Positions 8,310 to 18,222 of a stretch of 64,000 nt of DNA are shown here, piece after piece (the first letter of the stretch is position 1; each line of letters opens with the position of its first letter). Location of the stretch: the NCBI RefSeq assembly GCF_024519725.1, contig NZ_JALJRK010000029.1:1-64000 (forward strand). Direction: 5' to 3'. The notes beneath the pieces are model-generated. The model saw nothing but the letters and a program-made list of their open reading frames with translations, searched no databases and was not told the origin of the DNA. The DNA comes from Microvirga sp. Mcv34. Its GTDB lineage: Bacteria > Pseudomonadota > Alphaproteobacteria > Rhizobiales > Beijerinckiaceae. Both the position numbers and the translations under genes were made by a program.

Positions 8310-9560
8310 ATGGACCGCGCCAACAGGAAACGCATTGCCCTCATCGGCACAGGCCATCGCGGCACGAGCATGTGGGGCATCAACGTCGTCAAGGGTTACG
8401 GCGACTTCGTCGAGATCGTGGCCCTGTGCGACATCAACAGGCTTCGCGCCGAGCGCGCCCGGGGCTTCCTGGGGATCGATGCTCCCATCTACGCCGACGC
8501 CCAGGAGATGATCGCGACCGTCAAGCCGGATACGGTGATCATCTGCACACGGGATTCAAATCACGACGAGATGATCGTGCGGGCGCTCGAAGCCGGCGTG
8601 AACGTGATTACCGAGAAGCCGATGACGACGACGGCCGAGAAGGTGCGCCGCATCCTCGATGCCGAGAAGCGCACGGGCAAGCGTGTCGACGTAACCTTCA
8701 ATTACCGCTACGCCCCGACCGTTCGGAAGATCAAGGAGCTCCTGAACTCGGGCGTGATCGGCGACGTCACCTCCATCGATTTCCACTGGTTCCTCGACAA
8801 CAAGCACGGGGCCGACTATTTCCGGCGCTGGCACGCCGTCGAGGAGAATTCCGGCAGCCTGTTCGTGCACAAGAGCACGCACCATTTCGACCTGATGAAC
8901 TGGTACCTGGACGACGACCCGGAGGACGTGTTCGCCCTCGCGAGCCTGCGCAAATACGGCAAGGCCGGTCCCTTCCGGGGCGAGCGCTGCAAGACCTGCC
9001 CGCATGCCAGCTATTGCGACTACTACATGGACATCAGCCAGGATCCCTGGCTCGAAGCCCTCTATGAGGATCCCTCGCGCGAGGACGGCTATGTGCGCGA
9101 CGCCTGCGTGTTCCGCGAGGAGATCAACATCCCCGACACCATGTCGGCCATGATCCGCTACAAGAAGGGCGTGCAGGTCACCTATTCGGTGAACACCTAC
9201 ATGCCGATCGAGGGCCACTTCATCGCCTTCGACGGCACCAAGGGACGCATTCAGATGCGCCAGTTCGAGCGCCAGCCCTGGGAGACGCCGGAGCACGACG
9301 AGATCCTGCTGGTGCGGAATTTCGGCGGCGCGGAGACCATCAAGGTCCCGCATGAGCCGGGCGGGCATTTCGGCGGCGACCCGAAGCTGCAGGACATGCT
9401 CTTCAAGCCCGATACGCCGGATCCGCTGAACCAGCGCGCCGGCTCGCGCGCCGGCGCCATGTCGGTCCTGTGCGGCGTCGCGGCGCTCCAGAGCGCGAAG
9501 ACCGGCCAGAGGGTCAGCGTCTCGAAGCTGCTCGATCCGGCGCAGGCCATCGCGGCCTGA
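8310..9560 (+). CDS. Gfo/Idh/MocA family oxidoreductase with four-cysteine motif
   Basis: A 416-residue dehydrogenase-like protein. The Rossmann loop GTGHRG comes near the start, EKPMTT near residue 105, and THHFDLMNW is in the catalytic-His region. The middle carries an unusual cysteine set: C227, C230, C236 and C266 (Cx2Cx5Cx29C), which could bind Zn or an Fe-S cluster. I start at the ATG 8310, with AGGAG about 11 bases upstream; an ATG at 8271 has no ribosome site. The gene is the first of a probable pair with the Ldh2-type enzyme, and palindromes lie upstream. The substrate is unknown. Confidence 0.88.
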   Translation: MDRANRKRIALIGTGHRGTSMWGINVVKGYGDFVEIVALCDINRLRAERARGFLGIDAPIYADAQEMIATVKPDTVIICTRDSNHDEMIVRALEAGVNVITEKPMTTTAEKVRRILDAEKRTGKRVDVTFNYRYAPTVRKIKELLNSGVIGDVTSIDFHWFLDNKHGADYFRRWHAVEENSGSLFVHKSTHHFDLMNWYLDDDPEDVFALASLRKYGKAGPFRGERCKTCPHASYCDYYMDISQDPWLEALYEDPSREDGYVRDACVFREEINIPDTMSAMIRYKKGVQVTYSVNTYMPIEGHFIAFDGTKGRIQMRQFERQPWETPEHDEILLVRNFGGAETIKVPHEPGGHFGGDPKLQDMLFKPDTPDPLNQRAGSRAGAMSVLCGVAALQSAKTGQRVSVSKLLDPAQAIAA

Positions 9561-9637
9561 TCTCGACGGAGGTGGCGCAAGCCACCTCCTCACCGGCTCC
9601 TTGGAGCAGCCGAATTGATGGAACGAAAGCATTGGCC

Positions 9638-10750
9638 ATGGTCGCGAGCGAGAACTTCTCGGCGGACGTGATTCGCGCCCAGATCGAGGCGATCCTCCGA
9701 GCCTGGGGCATGGATGAGGACAAGCTGCGCCTGACGGCCGAGGTGATGGTCGAGACGGACCTGCGGGGCATCGACTCGCACGGCATCTCGATGCTCACGC
9801 AATATGCCCAGATGCAGACAGCCGGGCAGTTGCGGCTTCAGGCCGAACCCAGGATCGTCCGGCAGAGCGCGAGCACGGCCCTGATCGACGGCGGAGCAGG
9901 GCTCGGCCATCCCGCCGCCCTGATGGGCATGAACCTCGCCATCGAGAAGGCGCTGGCGCATGATGTCGGTACCGTCTCGGTGTTCAATTCCCACCATTTC
10001 GGCGCCGCCGGCTATTACGCCACGATGGCGGCGGAACGCGGGCTGATCGGAATTGTCTCCTCCACGACCCGCGTCATCTCCGTCGTGCCGACGAACGGTG
10101 TCGAGCGCGTGCTCGGTACGAACCCGATCGCGGTCGCGGTCCCGGCGGGGTCTCATCCGGATATCTGCCTCGACATTTCCACCAGCGTCGTGGCGGCCAA
10201 CAAGGTGAAGGTCTATGCCCTCCAGGACAAGGAGCTTCCGAGCGGATGGGTGATCGACGGGCAAGGCGAGCCGGTTACCGATTCCAATAGGGCATTTCGC
10301 CAGATCTTCGATGGGCACGAGGGCGGCCTCACGCCCATCGGCGGCGACGGCAGCGACATGGGAGGCCATAAGGGATACGGGCTTGGACTGATCGCCCAGA
10401 TCCTGTCGGGCACCCTCTCCGGCGCATCCTTCTCGCCGGTCAGGAACCGGACGCAGAAATCGTCCGATCCCGACAATATCGGCCATTTCTTCATGGCCCT
10501 GAACCCGGCCGCCTTCAGGCCGTTCGATGAATTCCAGGCGGACGTGGAGGTGATCGTCGATACCCTCCATGCCACGAAGCCCGTCCGTGAGGACGAACCG
10601 GTTTTGATACCGGGCGAACCGGAATGGACAGCCCGTGAGGAGCGGCTCGCCAAGGGTATCCCGGTCCCCGAGACATTGCAGGTGAAGATCCGGGAAATCG
10701 CGGAAGCGGCCGGCGCGCCCTATCTGCTGCAAGCCGCCATGGCCGCGTGA
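9638..10750 (+). CDS. Ldh2-family (malate/L-lactate dehydrogenase-like) oxidoreductase
   Basis: About 370 residues of the Ldh_2/YlbC/ureidoglycolate dehydrogenase fold. Family marks are TDLRGIDSHGISML near residue 40, HHFGAAGYY near 120 and MGGHKGYGLG near 245. Members reduce or oxidise 2-hydroxy/2-keto acids with NAD(P), for example sulfolactate, ureidoglycolate or diketogulonate. The ATG at 9638 is the first in-frame ATG before the conserved fold; its ribosome site is weak, and a TTG at 9632 is possible. It lies 77 bases after the Gfo/Idh/MocA gene, so the two probably form one transcript. It would act on a keto acid formed downstream in the same catabolic route (inference). Confidence 0.85.
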   Translation: MVASENFSADVIRAQIEAILRAWGMDEDKLRLTAEVMVETDLRGIDSHGISMLTQYAQMQTAGQLRLQAEPRIVRQSASTALIDGGAGLGHPAALMGMNLAIEKALAHDVGTVSVFNSHHFGAAGYYATMAAERGLIGIVSSTTRVISVVPTNGVERVLGTNPIAVAVPAGSHPDICLDISTSVVAANKVKVYALQDKELPSGWVIDGQGEPVTDSNRAFRQIFDGHEGGLTPIGGDGSDMGGHKGYGLGLIAQILSGTLSGASFSPVRNRTQKSSDPDNIGHFFMALNPAAFRPFDEFQADVEVIVDTLHATKPVREDEPVLIPGEPEWTAREERLAKGIPVPETLQVKIREIAEAAGAPYLLQAAMAA

Positions 10751-10758
10751 CGGTTTGC

Positions 10759-10782
10759 GGCTCCCGCCCGTAGGCGGGAGCC
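10759..10782. terminator. Hairpin between convergent genes
   Basis: A perfect 10-bp stem GGCTCCCGCC / GGCGGGAGCC with a 4-base loop, between gene ends at 10750 and 10825. There is no long T-run, so termination may be inefficient or Rho-assisted. Confidence 0.6.
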
Positions 10783-10824
10783 AATGTTCAAAGACACGAT
10801 GTCAAAGATCGAACGGGCGTCTTC

Positions 10825-11691
10825 TCAGACGACCGTGCGGTGACGCTCGATGCAGGTGGCGAGCACCTCCTCCATCGGCCGTTTCCACCAATTGTTTTCC
10901 GAGAAGATCTCGACTTCCGAATAGCCCGCGAAACCGACCGCCTCGACCTCCTGACGGATGCCACGCAGGTCGATGACGCCGTCGCCCATCATGCCGCGGT
11001 CGAGCAGCAAATCCGTGGTGGGCACAAGCCAGTCGCAGACGTGATAGGCGAGCAGCCGATCCTGGCCCGTGCGCCGGATCTGCTCCTTCAGCTCCGGATC
11101 CCACCAGACGTGATACACGTCGACCGCGAGGCCGAGCATGCCCGTCCGCTCCGGATCGACCCGGTCACAGATGTCGAGCGCCTGGCGCATGGTGTTCACG
11201 CAGGCGCGATCCGCCGCATACATCGGGTGCAGCGGCTCGATGGCGAGCGGGAGTCCGGCCTGACGGGAATAGTCGAGCAGGGTCGCGATGCCATCGTCGA
11301 CCATGGCGCGGGCGGCCTCGATGTCCTTCGATACGGGAGAGCCCGGCCGCGAATATTGCGGCAGGCCGCCGACGACGAGCACGAGACAGGGCGCCCCGAG
11401 CGCGACGGCCTCGTCCACCGCGCGGCGGTTGTCGTCGGTGGCTTCCTGCAGGCGTGCCGCATCGGCCGGGAACATGCCGCCGCGGCAATAGCCGGAGAGT
11501 TCGAGCCCCGCGTCCTTCACGGCCGCCACGGCCCGGTTGAGGCCGACATGCGCCACCTGGTCGCGCCAGGGCGAGATCGCCTTGATGTCGGCTCTCGCGC
11601 AGGCCTCCGTGATGGCCACGAGATCGCCCTGCTTTCTCACCGTCGCGGTGTTGATCGACAGGGCGCGGTGATCGCCGGAAAAGTCACGCAT
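10825..11691 (-). CDS. Sugar phosphate isomerase/epimerase-like TIM-barrel protein
   Basis: A 288-residue xylose-isomerase-like TIM barrel (AP endonuclease 2 superfamily). Probable metal ligands are visible in order: Glu in LAIEPLHP, Asp in LAVDVYHVWWD, His in AYHVCDW and Glu in YSEVEIFS. Members isomerise or epimerise sugars and cyclitols, or catalyse eliminations on keto-sugars. It is the last gene of the seven-gene operon of module C and begins 3 bases after the DUF993 stop. Partnership with a Gfo/Idh/MocA dehydrogenase is typical of cyclitol and 3-keto-sugar pathways. Confidence 0.87.
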   Translation of the reverse strand: MRDFSGDHRALSINTATVRKQGDLVAITEACARADIKAISPWRDQVAHVGLNRAVAAVKDAGLELSGYCRGGMFPADAARLQEATDDNRRAVDEAVALGAPCLVLVVGGLPQYSRPGSPVSKDIEAARAMVDDGIATLLDYSRQAGLPLAIEPLHPMYAADRACVNTMRQALDICDRVDPERTGMLGLAVDVYHVWWDPELKEQIRRTGQDRLLAYHVCDWLVPTTDLLLDRGMMGDGVIDLRGIRQEVEAVGFAGYSEVEIFSENNWWKRPMEEVLATCIERHRTVV

Positions 11692-11694
11692 GCG

Positions 11695-12885
11695 TCACGC
11701 CTCCACGCCACGCGTGGCGAGGACTGCGCGCATGCGCTCCACCGCGAGGTCCGGATCCCGCAGCAGGCCGGCCTTGTCCGCCAGGCGGAAGAGCTCGGCC
11801 AGATGCAGGGTCGAGCGCGCGCTCTCCTGTCCACCCACCATGGTGAAGTGGTCCTGATGGCCGTTGAGATAGGCCATGAACACCACGCCGGTCTTGTAGA
11901 ACCGCGTCGGCGCCCGGAAGATGTGCCGGGAGAGCGGAACGGTCGGCGCGAGCGTCTCGTGGAACGCGTCGAGATTACCGGCCGCCAGGCTCACGAGAGC
12001 GGACGAAGCCGCTGGCGCGATAGCGTCGAAGATGCCGAGCAGCGCGTGCGAATAGCCCTGATCGTCGCCGGCAATCAGCTCGGCATAGTTGAAGTCGTCG
12101 CCCGTATACATCCGCACGCGCTCGTCGAGGCGGCGGCGCATGGCAATTTCCTTGTCCTTGTCGAGGAGCGAGATCTTGACTCCGTCAACCTTGGACGCGT
12201 TGTCGTTGATGATCGACACGGCCGTGTCCATGGCGGCATCGAGATCGCCCGTGCCCCAATAGCCCGCCAGCGCCGGATCGAACATGTCGCCGAGCCAGTG
12301 AATGATCACGGGCTCCTTCGCCTGGCCGAGGATCCGGTTGTAGACCTTGACGTAGTCGTCCGGCGACTTGGCGACGCGCGCGAGAGCCCGCGAGGCCATC
12401 AGAATGATGCGCCCGCCCACCGCCTCGATGGCGGCGAACTGCTCCTCGTAGGCGCGGATCACGTCGTCGATGCTGCGCGCCGCCTCGGGCGCGAGGTGGT
12501 CCGTGCCGGCGCCGGAGAACACCAGGGCATCGCCCCGCGCCTTGGCGGCGCCAACCGAACGGCGGATCAGTTCGAGAGAGGTCGGCCAGTCGAGGCCCAT
12601 ACCGCGTTGCGCGGTATCCATCGCCTCGGCGACGCCGAGACCGAGATCCCACAGGCGCTCGCGATAGGCGATGGTCTTGTCCCAGTCGATGGTGGCCTGC
12701 AGCCACGGATCCGCATCGGCGAGCGGATCGGCGACCACGTGGGCGGCCGAGAACGCGATGCGGTTCATCGGTCCGCTCGCCTTCTCGGGGAAGGATTTCG
12801 GCGCGGAGAGCTGATAAGACTCAAGGCTGCGATCCGTCTGCGGCAGGCGGATCGACAGGGCGCTGATGGACTCAGGCCGGTTCAT
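11695..12885 (-). CDS. DUF993 / dihydrodipicolinate-synthase-like protein
   Basis: A 396-residue protein that I recognise as DUF993, sometimes annotated as dihydrodipicolinate synthase family. It has an aldolase-like barrel with blocks [26 protein letters not shown] and [14 protein letters not shown]. Lys is present in [13 protein letters not shown], where a Schiff-base Lys could sit. It overlaps the upstream dehydrogenase by 14 bases. An in-frame ATG nearer [10 protein letters not shown] (about residue 40) would give a shorter protein and is a real alternative start. A keto-acid or keto-sugar aldolase/lyase role is inference only. Confidence 0.85.
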   Translation of the reverse strand: MNRPESISALSIRLPQTDRSLESYQLSAPKSFPEKASGPMNRIAFSAAHVVADPLADADPWLQATIDWDKTIAYRERLWDLGLGVAEAMDTAQRGMGLDWPTSLELIRRSVGAAKARGDALVFSGAGTDHLAPEAARSIDDVIRAYEEQFAAIEAVGGRIILMASRALARVAKSPDDYVKVYNRILGQAKEPVIIHWLGDMFDPALAGYWGTGDLDAAMDTAVSIINDNASKVDGVKISLLDKDKEIAMRRRLDERVRMYTGDDFNYAELIAGDDQGYSHALLGIFDAIAPAASSALVSLAAGNLDAFHETLAPTVPLSRHIFRAPTRFYKTGVVFMAYLNGHQDHFTMVGGQESARSTLHLAELFRLADKAGLLRDPDLAVERMRAVLATRGVEA

Positions 12886-14059
12886 GCTGCTTCTCCTTCG
12901 CGGCGCCCACGTTCAGCGGCGGCACGTCGACCCAGCGGCGCTCGCGCCAGCTCTCGAGCGCGCATTCCACGAGCTGGACGCCCTTGGCGCCTTCCACCAG
13001 CGTGTACTTGTAGGGCGCATCCTCGACCACGTGGCGGACGAACATCTCCCACTGGGTCTTGAAGCCGTTGTCGTAGACCACGTTGTCGGGCACCGGCTGC
13101 CAGGTGTCGTAGAAGTCGATGGTCTGCTTCTGGTCCGGGTTCCAGACCGGGCGCGGCGTGGCCTGGCGCGGCTGGATCACGCAATCGGTGAGGCCGGCGA
13201 CGGCCGAGCCGTGCGTTCCGTCCACGTGGAACGTGACGAGATCGTCACGATAGACGCGGGTGCACCAGGACATGTTGATATGGGCGATCACGCCGCCGTC
13301 GAGCATGAACGTGGCGTAAGCCGAGTCGTCCGCGGTGGCCTGATAGGTCTTGCCCTTCTCGTCCACGCGCTCCGGAATATGCGTCGAGCCGATGCAGGAG
13401 ACCGAGCGCACCTCGCCGAAGAGGTTGTCGAGCACGTAGCGCCAGTGGCAGACCATGTCGAGGATCATGCCGCCGCCGTCCTCGGAACGGTAGTTCCAGG
13501 ACGGGCGCTGCGCCGGCTGGCCCCAATCGCCTTCGAACACCCAATAGCCGAACTCGCCGCGCACGGAGAGCATGCGGCCGAAGAAGCCGGAATCGCGCAG
13601 CATCTTCAGCTTCTGAAGACCCGGCAGGAACAGCTTGTCCTGCACGGTGCCGTTCTTCACGCCCTTCTCGCGGGCGAGGCGGACGATCTTCAGGGCCTCC
13701 GGCAGGTTCGTGGAAATCGGCTTCTCGCAATAGATGTGCTTGCCGGCATTGATCGCCTGCTCCAGCAGGGTCGGCCGCATCTGGGTCGTCGCCGCGTCGA
13801 AGAAGATTTCGTCGTTCGTATCCGCGATGGCTGCATCGAGATCAGTCGTCCAGCGGTCGATGCCGTAGGTCTTGGCCAACTCTTGGATCTTGTCCGCGTT
13901 GCGTCCGACCAGGATGGGATCGAGCTGCACCTTCGATCCGTCCGAGAGCGTCACGCCGCCCTGGGCGCGGATGGCCGCGACGGAACGGATGAGGTGCTGG
14001 TTCATGCCCATGCGGCCGGTGATGCCGTGCATCACGATGCCTAATCTGCGCTGTGCCAT
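12872..14059 (-). CDS. Gfo/Idh/MocA family oxidoreductase
   Basis: A 395-residue protein. The N-terminal nucleotide loop HGITGRMG (about residues 11-18) resembles DapB as much as classical Gfo proteins. EKPIST near residue 110 and the [14 protein letters not shown] block are family marks. It lies between the enolase-superfamily gene (27-base gap) and DUF993 (14-base overlap) in module C, so all three should act on the same compound. It would oxidise a hydroxyl of the imported substrate or its dehydrated product; the exact reaction is not known. Confidence 0.88.
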   Translation of the reverse strand: MAQRRLGIVMHGITGRMGMNQHLIRSVAAIRAQGGVTLSDGSKVQLDPILVGRNADKIQELAKTYGIDRWTTDLDAAIADTNDEIFFDAATTQMRPTLLEQAINAGKHIYCEKPISTNLPEALKIVRLAREKGVKNGTVQDKLFLPGLQKLKMLRDSGFFGRMLSVRGEFGYWVFEGDWGQPAQRPSWNYRSEDGGGMILDMVCHWRYVLDNLFGEVRSVSCIGSTHIPERVDEKGKTYQATADDSAYATFMLDGGVIAHINMSWCTRVYRDDLVTFHVDGTHGSAVAGLTDCVIQPRQATPRPVWNPDQKQTIDFYDTWQPVPDNVVYDNGFKTQWEMFVRHVVEDAPYKYTLVEGAKGVQLVECALESWRERRWVDVPPLNVGAAKEKQHEPA

Positions 14060-14086
14060 AATGAATGTCCCCTATCAAAGATGGTT

Positions 14087-15460
14087 TTAGGCGAGCGGAA
14101 TGAGACTGCTCCAGTCGGGTTCGGCGCCGCTGGCAAAGCCGGGAGCAGACAGGAGCGAAGCGGTCGGAAGCGAGCCGCGCTCGAAAGCGAGGCCGATCCG
14201 GTCGCCGCGCTTCCGGTAGAGATCGGGATGCGCGGCCAGAAAGCGCGCCGCCTCCGCAGCCTGTGCGGGGCCGAAGCCCTCGACGTAATGGTGCCCGTTG
14301 CGCTCGGCGTGGGTCAGGCCGAGCGTTGCGACGAGCGCGGTGTCCTGCTGGATGCCGAGCCCCGCCTGGCAGGTGAGATCCTCGGCGGAGACGAAGAACC
14401 GGGCTGGCTGCGCCTCGTTCAGAACCGACACGCGCACGGCGTTCAGCACGGACTTGTAGAACCCCTTGCAGGCTTTCGAGGACACGCCGCGATAGCCGAG
14501 CGCGACTGCGCGCGGGAAGGAATCGTAATCGCCATCCGCCTCGTCGATGATGAACGGGATCTCGCCGGCGAGATCATCCAGCGGCGCGGCGAAGGTGCCG
14601 GCCCGGTCGAAGGGCTGCTCGATATAGAGAAGGTGATCGCGGAACGCCCGCAGCGCGCCGCCGCTCAGGGCCTGGAGCAGAACCCGTAGGCGCGGCGGAT
14701 CGTACTGCTCGTTTGCATCGAGAGTGGCGCGGTAATCGGGGACGTGCCGCGACAGGAGATCGTGGATGGCCGCCAGACGCGCGATGTCCGCCTCGACATC
14801 GCCGCCGATCTTGATCTTGAAGAGCTTCAGGTTGGCGAGCCGAATCTCGTCCTCGAGCCCGCCGGCGCCGTCGAGGGAATCGAGCAGGCCGACCGTGTGC
14901 CGCAACTGCACGTCGCCGACCGGCCGGACGTCCGCCAGGAAGGACCGGATGCGCTCTTCCGCAAGATCCGGCGTCTGCCGTGCGTCGATGCCGAAGACGT
15001 TGCGGCGCAGGCCTTCGGCGAAGTCGAGCCTCAGCACGTTGAGGAGCGCATCGGCGACGGCCTTGTCGATGAGCGCGGGCCCGTAGGAGGCGACGAGGCC
15101 CGGCAGCCCGTGATCGGCGGCCCACATCTTCTGGGCCGAGAAGCCGCGCGCATGATGGCCGAAGGCCGTGTCCCAATCCTGAGATTGGGCGTAGTTCCCG
15201 GCGGCCTCATCAAGGCTCGCCTTCAGATCGGCGATCGTATCCTGCGGAGACTTGGCCGGGTTCTTGTCGAACCATTTCGGCATCATCATCTCGGCCGTAA
15301 CGCCCGTGGCGGTCCCGGCGCCCTCCACCTCGACCACGGCCCGCACGAAGGCCTGAGGCGCCTCGTCGACGGTCACGAGGCCGAACCGGAACGGCCGCGC
15401 GAAGCGCATGGGACGCTCGAAGGTCTGGATCTCAACAATGCGAAGCCGGGTGCCTGACAT
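14087..15460 (-). CDS. Enolase-superfamily (mandelate racemase/muconate lactonizing-like) protein
   Basis: 457 residues with enolase-superfamily marks in order. These are LFKIKIGGD (base Lys region), TLDANEQY (first metal Asp), YIEQPFDR (second metal Glu), FIIDEADGDY (third metal acid) and VSSKACKG (distal Lys). Superfamily members abstract a proton alpha to a carboxylate, giving racemisation or sugar-acid dehydration. At 457 residues it is longer than typical 370-400-residue members. Its start is 5 bases from the end of the ABC ATPase gene, and it is the first enzyme of module C. Substrate is likely an acid carried by the NMT1-type importer (inference). Confidence 0.82.
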   Translation of the reverse strand: MSGTRLRIVEIQTFERPMRFARPFRFGLVTVDEAPQAFVRAVVEVEGAGTATGVTAEMMMPKWFDKNPAKSPQDTIADLKASLDEAAGNYAQSQDWDTAFGHHARGFSAQKMWAADHGLPGLVASYGPALIDKAVADALLNVLRLDFAEGLRRNVFGIDARQTPDLAEERIRSFLADVRPVGDVQLRHTVGLLDSLDGAGGLEDEIRLANLKLFKIKIGGDVEADIARLAAIHDLLSRHVPDYRATLDANEQYDPPRLRVLLQALSGGALRAFRDHLLYIEQPFDRAGTFAAPLDDLAGEIPFIIDEADGDYDSFPRAVALGYRGVSSKACKGFYKSVLNAVRVSVLNEAQPARFFVSAEDLTCQAGLGIQQDTALVATLGLTHAERNGHHYVEGFGPAQAAEAARFLAAHPDLYRKRGDRIGLAFERGSLPTASLLSAPGFASGAEPDWSSLIPLA

Positions 15461-15465
15461 GGTCT

Positions 15466-16311
15466 TCAGTCCAAGTGGCCGCGGGCATAGAAGTGACCGC
15501 GGATCCTTTGCGTGAGCTCGATGAAGGTCGGATGCCCCATGACATCCAGGTTGCGCGGGCGCGGCAGCGTCACGTCATAGATGGCGGCGATCGCGCCTGG
15601 TCGCTCGGACATCACGACCACGCGGTCGGCCAGGAACACCGCCTCGGGGATCGAGTGGGTGATGAGCAGGATCGTCTTGCCGGTCTCGTGGTGGATGCGC
15701 TGCAGTTCGAGGTTCATGCGCTCGCGCGTCATGGCGTCGAGAGCGCCGAAGGGTTCGTCCATGAGCACGATCTTCGGATCATGCACCAGGGCCCGGCAGA
15801 TGGCGGCGCGCTGCTGCATGCCGCCGGAGAGCTGCCAGGGATACTTGTTCTGGAAATCCTCGAGCCCCGCCATGGACAGGAGCTTGCGGGCGCGGGTGAG
15901 ATGGCTCTCCCGATCGAGCCTGCGCACCTCCACGGGCATCATCACGTTGCGCAGCACCGAGCGCCAGGGCAGCAGCACCGGGCTCTGGAACACGATGCCG
16001 ACGTCGTCCGGCGGCTCGCGCACGGCGACGCCGCCGATCTGCACCTCGCCTTCGGTCGGCGGGATGAGGCCGGCCACGAGCTTCAGGAGCGTGGACTTGC
16101 CGCAGCCCGAGGGCCCGACCACGGCGACGAACTCGCCGTCGGTGATGTCGAGGTTGATCGGCCGCAGGGACGGAACATCGCCGCCCCGGGTGCGATAGGT
16201 TTTCGCGAGGTTGCGGATCTCGATCATGTTGCGAGGCGCGGACGCCTCGCTCTTCGGCTCATGGCTCGGTATGACACGAAGATGTGCCATGGCGTGCGCG
16301 GTCCTGCTCAC
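15466..16311 (-). CDS. ABC transporter ATP-binding protein (SsuB/TauB type)
   Basis: A 281-residue ATPase with Walker [10 protein letters not shown] near residue 65, the SGGMQQRAAICRA signature, Walker B VLMDEPFGALD and the H-loop LLITHSIPEA. It belongs to the nitrate/sulfonate/taurine family of importers. The GTG start at 16311 overlaps the binding-protein stop as GTGA. An internal ATG (MIEIRNLAKTY, about residue 29) would also give a full ATPase domain. It powers the permease at 17355 with the binding protein at 16308. Confidence 0.93.
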   Translation of the reverse strand: MSRTAHAMAHLRVIPSHEPKSEASAPRNMIEIRNLAKTYRTRGGDVPSLRPINLDITDGEFVAVVGPSGCGKSTLLKLVAGLIPPTEGEVQIGGVAVREPPDDVGIVFQSPVLLPWRSVLRNVMMPVEVRRLDRESHLTRARKLLSMAGLEDFQNKYPWQLSGGMQQRAAICRALVHDPKIVLMDEPFGALDAMTRERMNLELQRIHHETGKTILLITHSIPEAVFLADRVVVMSERPGAIAAIYDVTLPRPRNLDVMGHPTFIELTQRIRGHFYARGHLD

Positions 16312-17315
16312 TGCGTGGCCTTGGGCAGGAAGTCGCGGGTGTAGAACGCCTTGGGGTTCTCCTTCGCCGACGGGTCGAGACCGCCGTACTCGATGAGCAG
16401 GTTCACCGTCTCGGCCATGTTGGCGTCGGTGACGTTGAACGGGCGCTGGTTCTTCGTCTCTTCCGTGCGGTAGAGCGGGATCGTCAGCTCGAAACCTTCC
16501 TGCAGCGTGTCGGGCTTGCCCGCCTTCGGCAGGGCTTTCAGCACCGCCTGCGTGGCCTCGGCCGGGGCCTTCTCGGCGCCCTCGATGGCCTTGGTGGTCG
16601 CGCTCATGAAGCGGCGCACGAGATCGGCCTTGTCCTTCAACGTATCCTTGTGGGCGATGATGCCAGAGGACACGAGGTTGACGCCGTAATCCGCGAACAT
16701 GACCGGCGTGACGTCCTTGCCCGTCGCGTCCTTGATCTTCATGCTCTGGTCCATCACGTAGCCGAGCAGCACGTCGGCCTGACCGTTGATGACCGCGTTG
16801 AGCTTCGTCTGCGCGTCGCCGGAGACGATGCGCATCTCGCTTTCCTTGAGGCCCGCCTTCTTCAGGAAGAGCGGCCAGATCTGCGACATGGAATCGCCCG
16901 GTGTCGTCGCCACCGTCTTGCCGCGCAGGTCCTCGGCCTTGCGGATGTTCTTCTCGGAGAAGCCCATTGCCGACATCGGGTTCTTCTGCAGCAGGACGCC
17001 CGGAGACGTGACGGGCGCGCCCTTGACCGCTGCGCGGATCATGGTCGGAACGTCCGCATAGGCGAAGTCCACGGTCTTGGCGGCCACCGCCTGCACGGTG
17101 ACGGCCGATCCGCGCCCTTCCTGAATTTCGAGATCGATGCCTTCGGCGGCGTAAAGCCCCTTCTCCTTGCCGTAGAAGAACGGCGCGTGCTCGCCATAGA
17201 CATACCAGTTGAGCATCAGCACGACCTTGTCCGCGGCCTGCGCCGGCAGCGACACGAACGGCATGAGAGCGGTGGCGGCAAAAAGGGTGGCTTTCAGGAA
17301 CGTACGCTTCTTCAT
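16308..17315 (-). CDS. ABC transporter substrate-binding protein (NMT1/SsuA-like)
   Basis: A 335-residue periplasmic binding protein. The signal peptide is KKRTFLKATLF followed by a hydrophobic core and cleavage near PAQAAD (about residue 28). The mature part starts with LMLNWYVYGEHAPFFYGKEKGLY, the pattern of NMT1/THI5-like domains. Relatives bind sulfonates, aromatic acids, pyrimidine precursors or other small acids, so the ligand need not be a sugar. It is the second gene of the module C operon, 39 bases after the permease. Confidence 0.92.
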   Translation of the reverse strand: MKKRTFLKATLFAATALMPFVSLPAQAADKVVLMLNWYVYGEHAPFFYGKEKGLYAAEGIDLEIQEGRGSAVTVQAVAAKTVDFAYADVPTMIRAAVKGAPVTSPGVLLQKNPMSAMGFSEKNIRKAEDLRGKTVATTPGDSMSQIWPLFLKKAGLKESEMRIVSGDAQTKLNAVINGQADVLLGYVMDQSMKIKDATGKDVTPVMFADYGVNLVSSGIIAHKDTLKDKADLVRRFMSATTKAIEGAEKAPAEATQAVLKALPKAGKPDTLQEGFELTIPLYRTEETKNQRPFNVTDANMAETVNLLIEYGGLDPSAKENPKAFYTRDFLPKATQ

Positions 17316-17354
17316 GGACTTCCTCCGCTTGTGTTGTGGGCCCCGCCGTTATGG

Positions 17355-18161
17355 TCAGGCGGTTGCTGCAAAATCATGCCGCTGGCTGGCGTGCCACGGC
17401 ACGGTGAGACGTTCGATGAGATCGATGATCCAGAAGAGGATGACGCTGATCAGCGCCAGGATGACGAGAGCCGCGAACATGGTCGGCAGCTCGAAATTAC
17501 CGATGGAGCGCTGGAGCACGAAGCCGATGCCGGAATTGGCGCCGACGAATTCACCGACGACGGCGCCGACAACGGCGAGCGTGACGGAAACCTTCAGTCC
17601 CGCGAAGATCGCCGGCAGCGCGTACGGCAGGTTGACCATGGTGAAGGCTTGCAGGCGCGAAGCCTTCATGGAGCGCACGAGATCGCGCATCTCGGGATCA
17701 AGCGATTTGAAGCCCTGCACGCCGGCGACGACCACGGGAAAGAACCCGAGAAGAAACGCGGAAATCACCTTCGGGGCCATGCCGAATCCGAACCACACCA
17801 CGAAGAGCGGCGCCACCGCGACCTTCGGAATCGACTGCGAGAAGACGAGCAGCGGATAGACGTAGGATTCGACCGTCCGCGAGCCCGCGATAAGCATGGC
17901 GATCGGGATGCCGAACAGGGCCGAGAGGATGAACCCGCCGAGCGTGGCCGTTGTCGTGGGAATGGCCTCTCGGAGCAGCATGCCGCCCTCGTTCCAGAAG
18001 GCCACGGCCACGTCCTTTGGGGGCGGGATCAGATAGGCCGGGATCGCGAAGATCCGGACCGTGAGGTCCCAGAGCACGACCGTGAGAATGAGAAGCCCGA
18101 AAGGCTTGATCCAGGCGGAATTCAGCAGATTTTGACTGGCGCGCGCGAGCTTCGACGTCAT
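17355..18161 (-). CDS. ABC transporter permease (SsuC/TauC type)
   Basis: A 268-residue inner-membrane permease with about six hydrophobic segments and the SsuC/TauC coupling region (LDPEMRDLVRSMKASRLQ). It is the first gene of the leftward module C operon. A near-palindromic candidate operator lies 60-75 bases upstream (18223-18236). Confidence 0.94.
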   Translation of the reverse strand: MTSKLARASQNLLNSAWIKPFGLLILTVVLWDLTVRIFAIPAYLIPPPKDVAVAFWNEGGMLLREAIPTTTATLGGFILSALFGIPIAMLIAGSRTVESYVYPLLVFSQSIPKVAVAPLFVVWFGFGMAPKVISAFLLGFFPVVVAGVQGFKSLDPEMRDLVRSMKASRLQAFTMVNLPYALPAIFAGLKVSVTLAVVGAVVGEFVGANSGIGFVLQRSIGNFELPTMFAALVILALISVILFWIIDLIERLTVPWHASQRHDFAATA

Positions 18162-18222
18162 GCAGCGTCTTCCTCAAGGGCGTTTCCAAAGGGCATTTGC
18201 AGGCGGCTTCAGCCGCTCTATG

